From Clostridium_AM tanneri (GTDB lineage Bacteria > Bacillota > Clostridia > Clostridiales > Clostridiaceae), in the NCBI RefSeq assembly GCF_033659955.1, contig NZ_JARUJP010000014.1, positions 1-64,000 of the forward strand: a DNA stretch of 64,000 nt, given 5' to 3'. How positions within the stretch are numbered: the first letter of the stretch is position 1; every line of letters starts with the position of its first letter. A program made the translations under genes and the position numbers. Shown here in pieces: positions 62,692-64,000 of the stretch. The notes beneath the pieces were generated by a model. That model saw nothing but the letters and a program-made list of their open reading frames with translations. It did no database searches and was not told the origin of the DNA.

Positions 62692-62833
62692 TTCCTTCTT
62701 CCTTCCTAAAAATATCTCAAATATATCTTATAATCAATTGATGACATCTAGATGACAAATTTATTAATAAATTGTAAACAAAGTATACAAGCCCTATCTA
62801 GTTAAGAAACTTATTAATAGGAAGGTCCTCTAG

Positions 62834-64000
62834 CTAATCAGTTAGAGGCTTTGTAATTCTGATATAAAATTTTACACCTATCTCTGTGTTTTCTACAGCA
62901 TAACTGTATCCATGCAAATCTAAAATTTTTTTAACTATAGCAAGGCCAATTCCAGTGCCTCCTAGCTTTCTGTTTCTCGACTTATCAACTTTATAAAAGT
63001 AATCCCAAATCTTATCCTTCTCATCCTCAGGAATATGGCTACCTGTGTTTTCAACATAAATATAAATTCCGGTATCTTTAGTGTTTTCTACAGCAACTAT
63101 AATATTACCATTTACTTCAGTATGCCTTATAGCATTGGTAATTAAATTTTTAATAACCTGTTCCATTCTTGACCAATCTGCATATATACTTGTATTACCA
63201 CTTACTTTAAGACTTACTTTCAAATTTTTTTCCTTTATTAGTGTTGTAAACTTTCTTAAGGTTGCTTTAATCAACTCTTCTACATAAAACTCTTCTCTAA
63301 TTAACTTAAAATTTCCTGATTCTATTTGAGATAGATCCAACATATCAGAAACTAAATCTGCCATCTTCTTACTTTCATCTATTATAACATCTATATAGTA
63401 ATCCTTATCTTCTTGAAAAACACCATCCTTTAATCCTTCAGCATAGCCTCCTATAAGGCTTATTGGGGTTTTAAGTTCATGAGAAACTGCTGCTACAAAT
63501 TCCTTTCGCATTTTTTCTATTCTTCTTTCCTTTTGTATATCTTTTTCTAATTTATTATTGGCTTCTTTCAAGGATGTAAGAGCAGTATTTAAGTTATCTG
63601 ATAAAAAGTCTAAGGTATGTGCCAAATTTCCTATTTCATCTTCTCTTTCAATATTGCATTTACTTGAAAAATCAAGATCAGCTATTTTAGATGCAGCTGC
63701 ATTCAGTTGAAGCAAAGGTTTTGAAATCATATTTGAATATATTAGAGATAAAACTAAAATAAAAACAACTGCCGCAATATAGAAGTAGAAATAAAATTCT
63801 TTAATAACAAATGACGCCTCGTTTACAGGTTGCAATGAAGAAACGGCAAAAATAATCTCTTTTCTTTCATTGTTAGGAATAGCACTGACTATATTTCTAG
63901 TTTCATTAATCTTTCTTTCTGTTATAATAGTTATCGGCTTATTGCTATTTTTCATCTTTAAAAGAATATCTGTGTCCACTGTCCATTCCTTTATTATTTC
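62834..64000 (-). CDS. Sensor histidine kinase, N-terminus beyond the window
   Basis: At least 388 residues, open through the window edge (the GTG at 63979 is only an internal candidate). One TM near residues 48-67 of the visible part, a HAMP domain (SKPLLQLNAAASKIADLDFS), coiled coil, HisKA with the phosphorylated His in FVAAVSHELKTPISLIGGYA, and HATPase with NLITNAIRHTEVNG, DKIWDYFYKVDKSR and GGTGIGLAIVKKI. The response regulator gene would lie beyond the window, upstream on the same strand. The signal is unknown. Confidence 0.9.
   Translation of the reverse strand, partial: EIIKEWTVDTDILLKMKNSNKPITIITERKINETRNIVSAIPNNERKEIIFAVSSLQPVNEASFVIKEFYFYFYIAAVVFILVLSLIYSNMISKPLLQLNAAASKIADLDFSSKCNIEREDEIGNLAHTLDFLSDNLNTALTSLKEANNKLEKDIQKERRIEKMRKEFVAAVSHELKTPISLIGGYAEGLKDGVFQEDKDYYIDVIIDESKKMADLVSDMLDLSQIESGNFKLIREEFYVEELIKATLRKFTTLIKEKNLKVSLKVSGNTSIYADWSRMEQVIKNLITNAIRHTEVNGNIIVAVENTKDTGIYIYVENTGSHIPEDEKDKIWDYFYKVDKSRNRKLGGTGIGLAIVKKILDLHGYSYAVENTEIGVKFYIRITKPLTD

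Noticed and set aside
1..64000. CRISPR arrays, tRNA or rRNA genes, insertion sequences, prophage
   Set aside because: No direct-repeat arrays, no cloverleaf or rRNA-like segments, and no transposase or phage genes were found. The only recombinase looks chromosomal.

Overview
The window looks like chromosome of a low-GC, spore-forming Clostridium-type Firmicute. The DNA is strongly AT-rich, genes carry strong AGGAGG-type ribosome binding sites, and TTG/GTG starts are common. A CotS-type spore coat kinase, an ispH-rpsA fusion, YpmA-, YkuS- and DUF4250-type proteins, and the order miaB-mutS-mutL-miaA-hfq beside lexA all point to Clostridia. No rRNA, tRNA, insertion sequence, prophage or CRISPR array is visible. 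The content is mostly core genome.

Layout. 0-9.4 kb (mostly +): UV damage endonuclease, a membrane HD-GYP c-di-GMP phosphodiesterase, a ClpE-like AAA+ unfoldase, DUF4250, two GNAT acetyltransferases, a YfcE-type phosphoesterase, a small zinc-ribbon protein, a membrane protein and a zinc-free paralogue of ribosomal protein S4. 9.5-14.9 kb: small proteins, an Amidase_6 protein, a QueG-like Fe-S protein, and a three-gene minus-strand operon of two 2-hydroxyacyl-CoA-dehydratase-like subunits plus their ATP-dependent activase. 15.5-18.7 kb: an unrecognised HTH protein coupled to a XerC/D-type recombinase, a Cys-rich/acidic protein, and lexA with a self-regulatory box. 18.9-27.9 kb (-): mismatch repair and tRNA modification block miaB-mutS-mutL-miaA-hfq plus a methionine gamma-lyase-like PLP enzyme. 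28-30 kb (+): an aminotransferase with a folded leader and a small downstream ORF. 30-43.4 kb (-): acetyltransferase, CotS, speD, ispH-rpsA, cmk, aroH, HI0933 flavoprotein, RpiR regulator, ypmA, methyltransferase, rluB, YkgJ-type protein, two small proteins and a glycosyltransferase. 43.7-51.6 kb: yedF, lrgAB, Nit2-like amidase, tcdA, mobA, an AlaX-type editing protein, a K+ channel and a NUDIX hydrolase. 51.9-56.5 kb (-): reductive pyrimidine catabolism operon preT-preA-DUF1097-hydA. 57.3 kb (+): a HesB-like selenoprotein read through an in-frame UGA. 57.8-64 kb: patatin, DMT protein, unknown protein, ppaX, LTA synthase, and a sensor kinase cut by the window end.

The most notable points are outside ordinary ORF calls. 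(1) The HesB-like selenoprotein gene (57347-57679) would be missed or split by standard gene callers; yedF, a selenium-trait marker, lies 13 kb away. (2) A hairpin appears to bring a distant Shine-Dalgarno next to the ypmA start codon. (3) A perfect 17-bp hairpin buries the ribosome binding site of a 52-codon ORF behind the aminotransferase. (4) Two untranslated stretches (28298-28491 and 11754-11870) carry nested, long-range pairings that look like structured RNA. All folds were found by eye and need covariation support.
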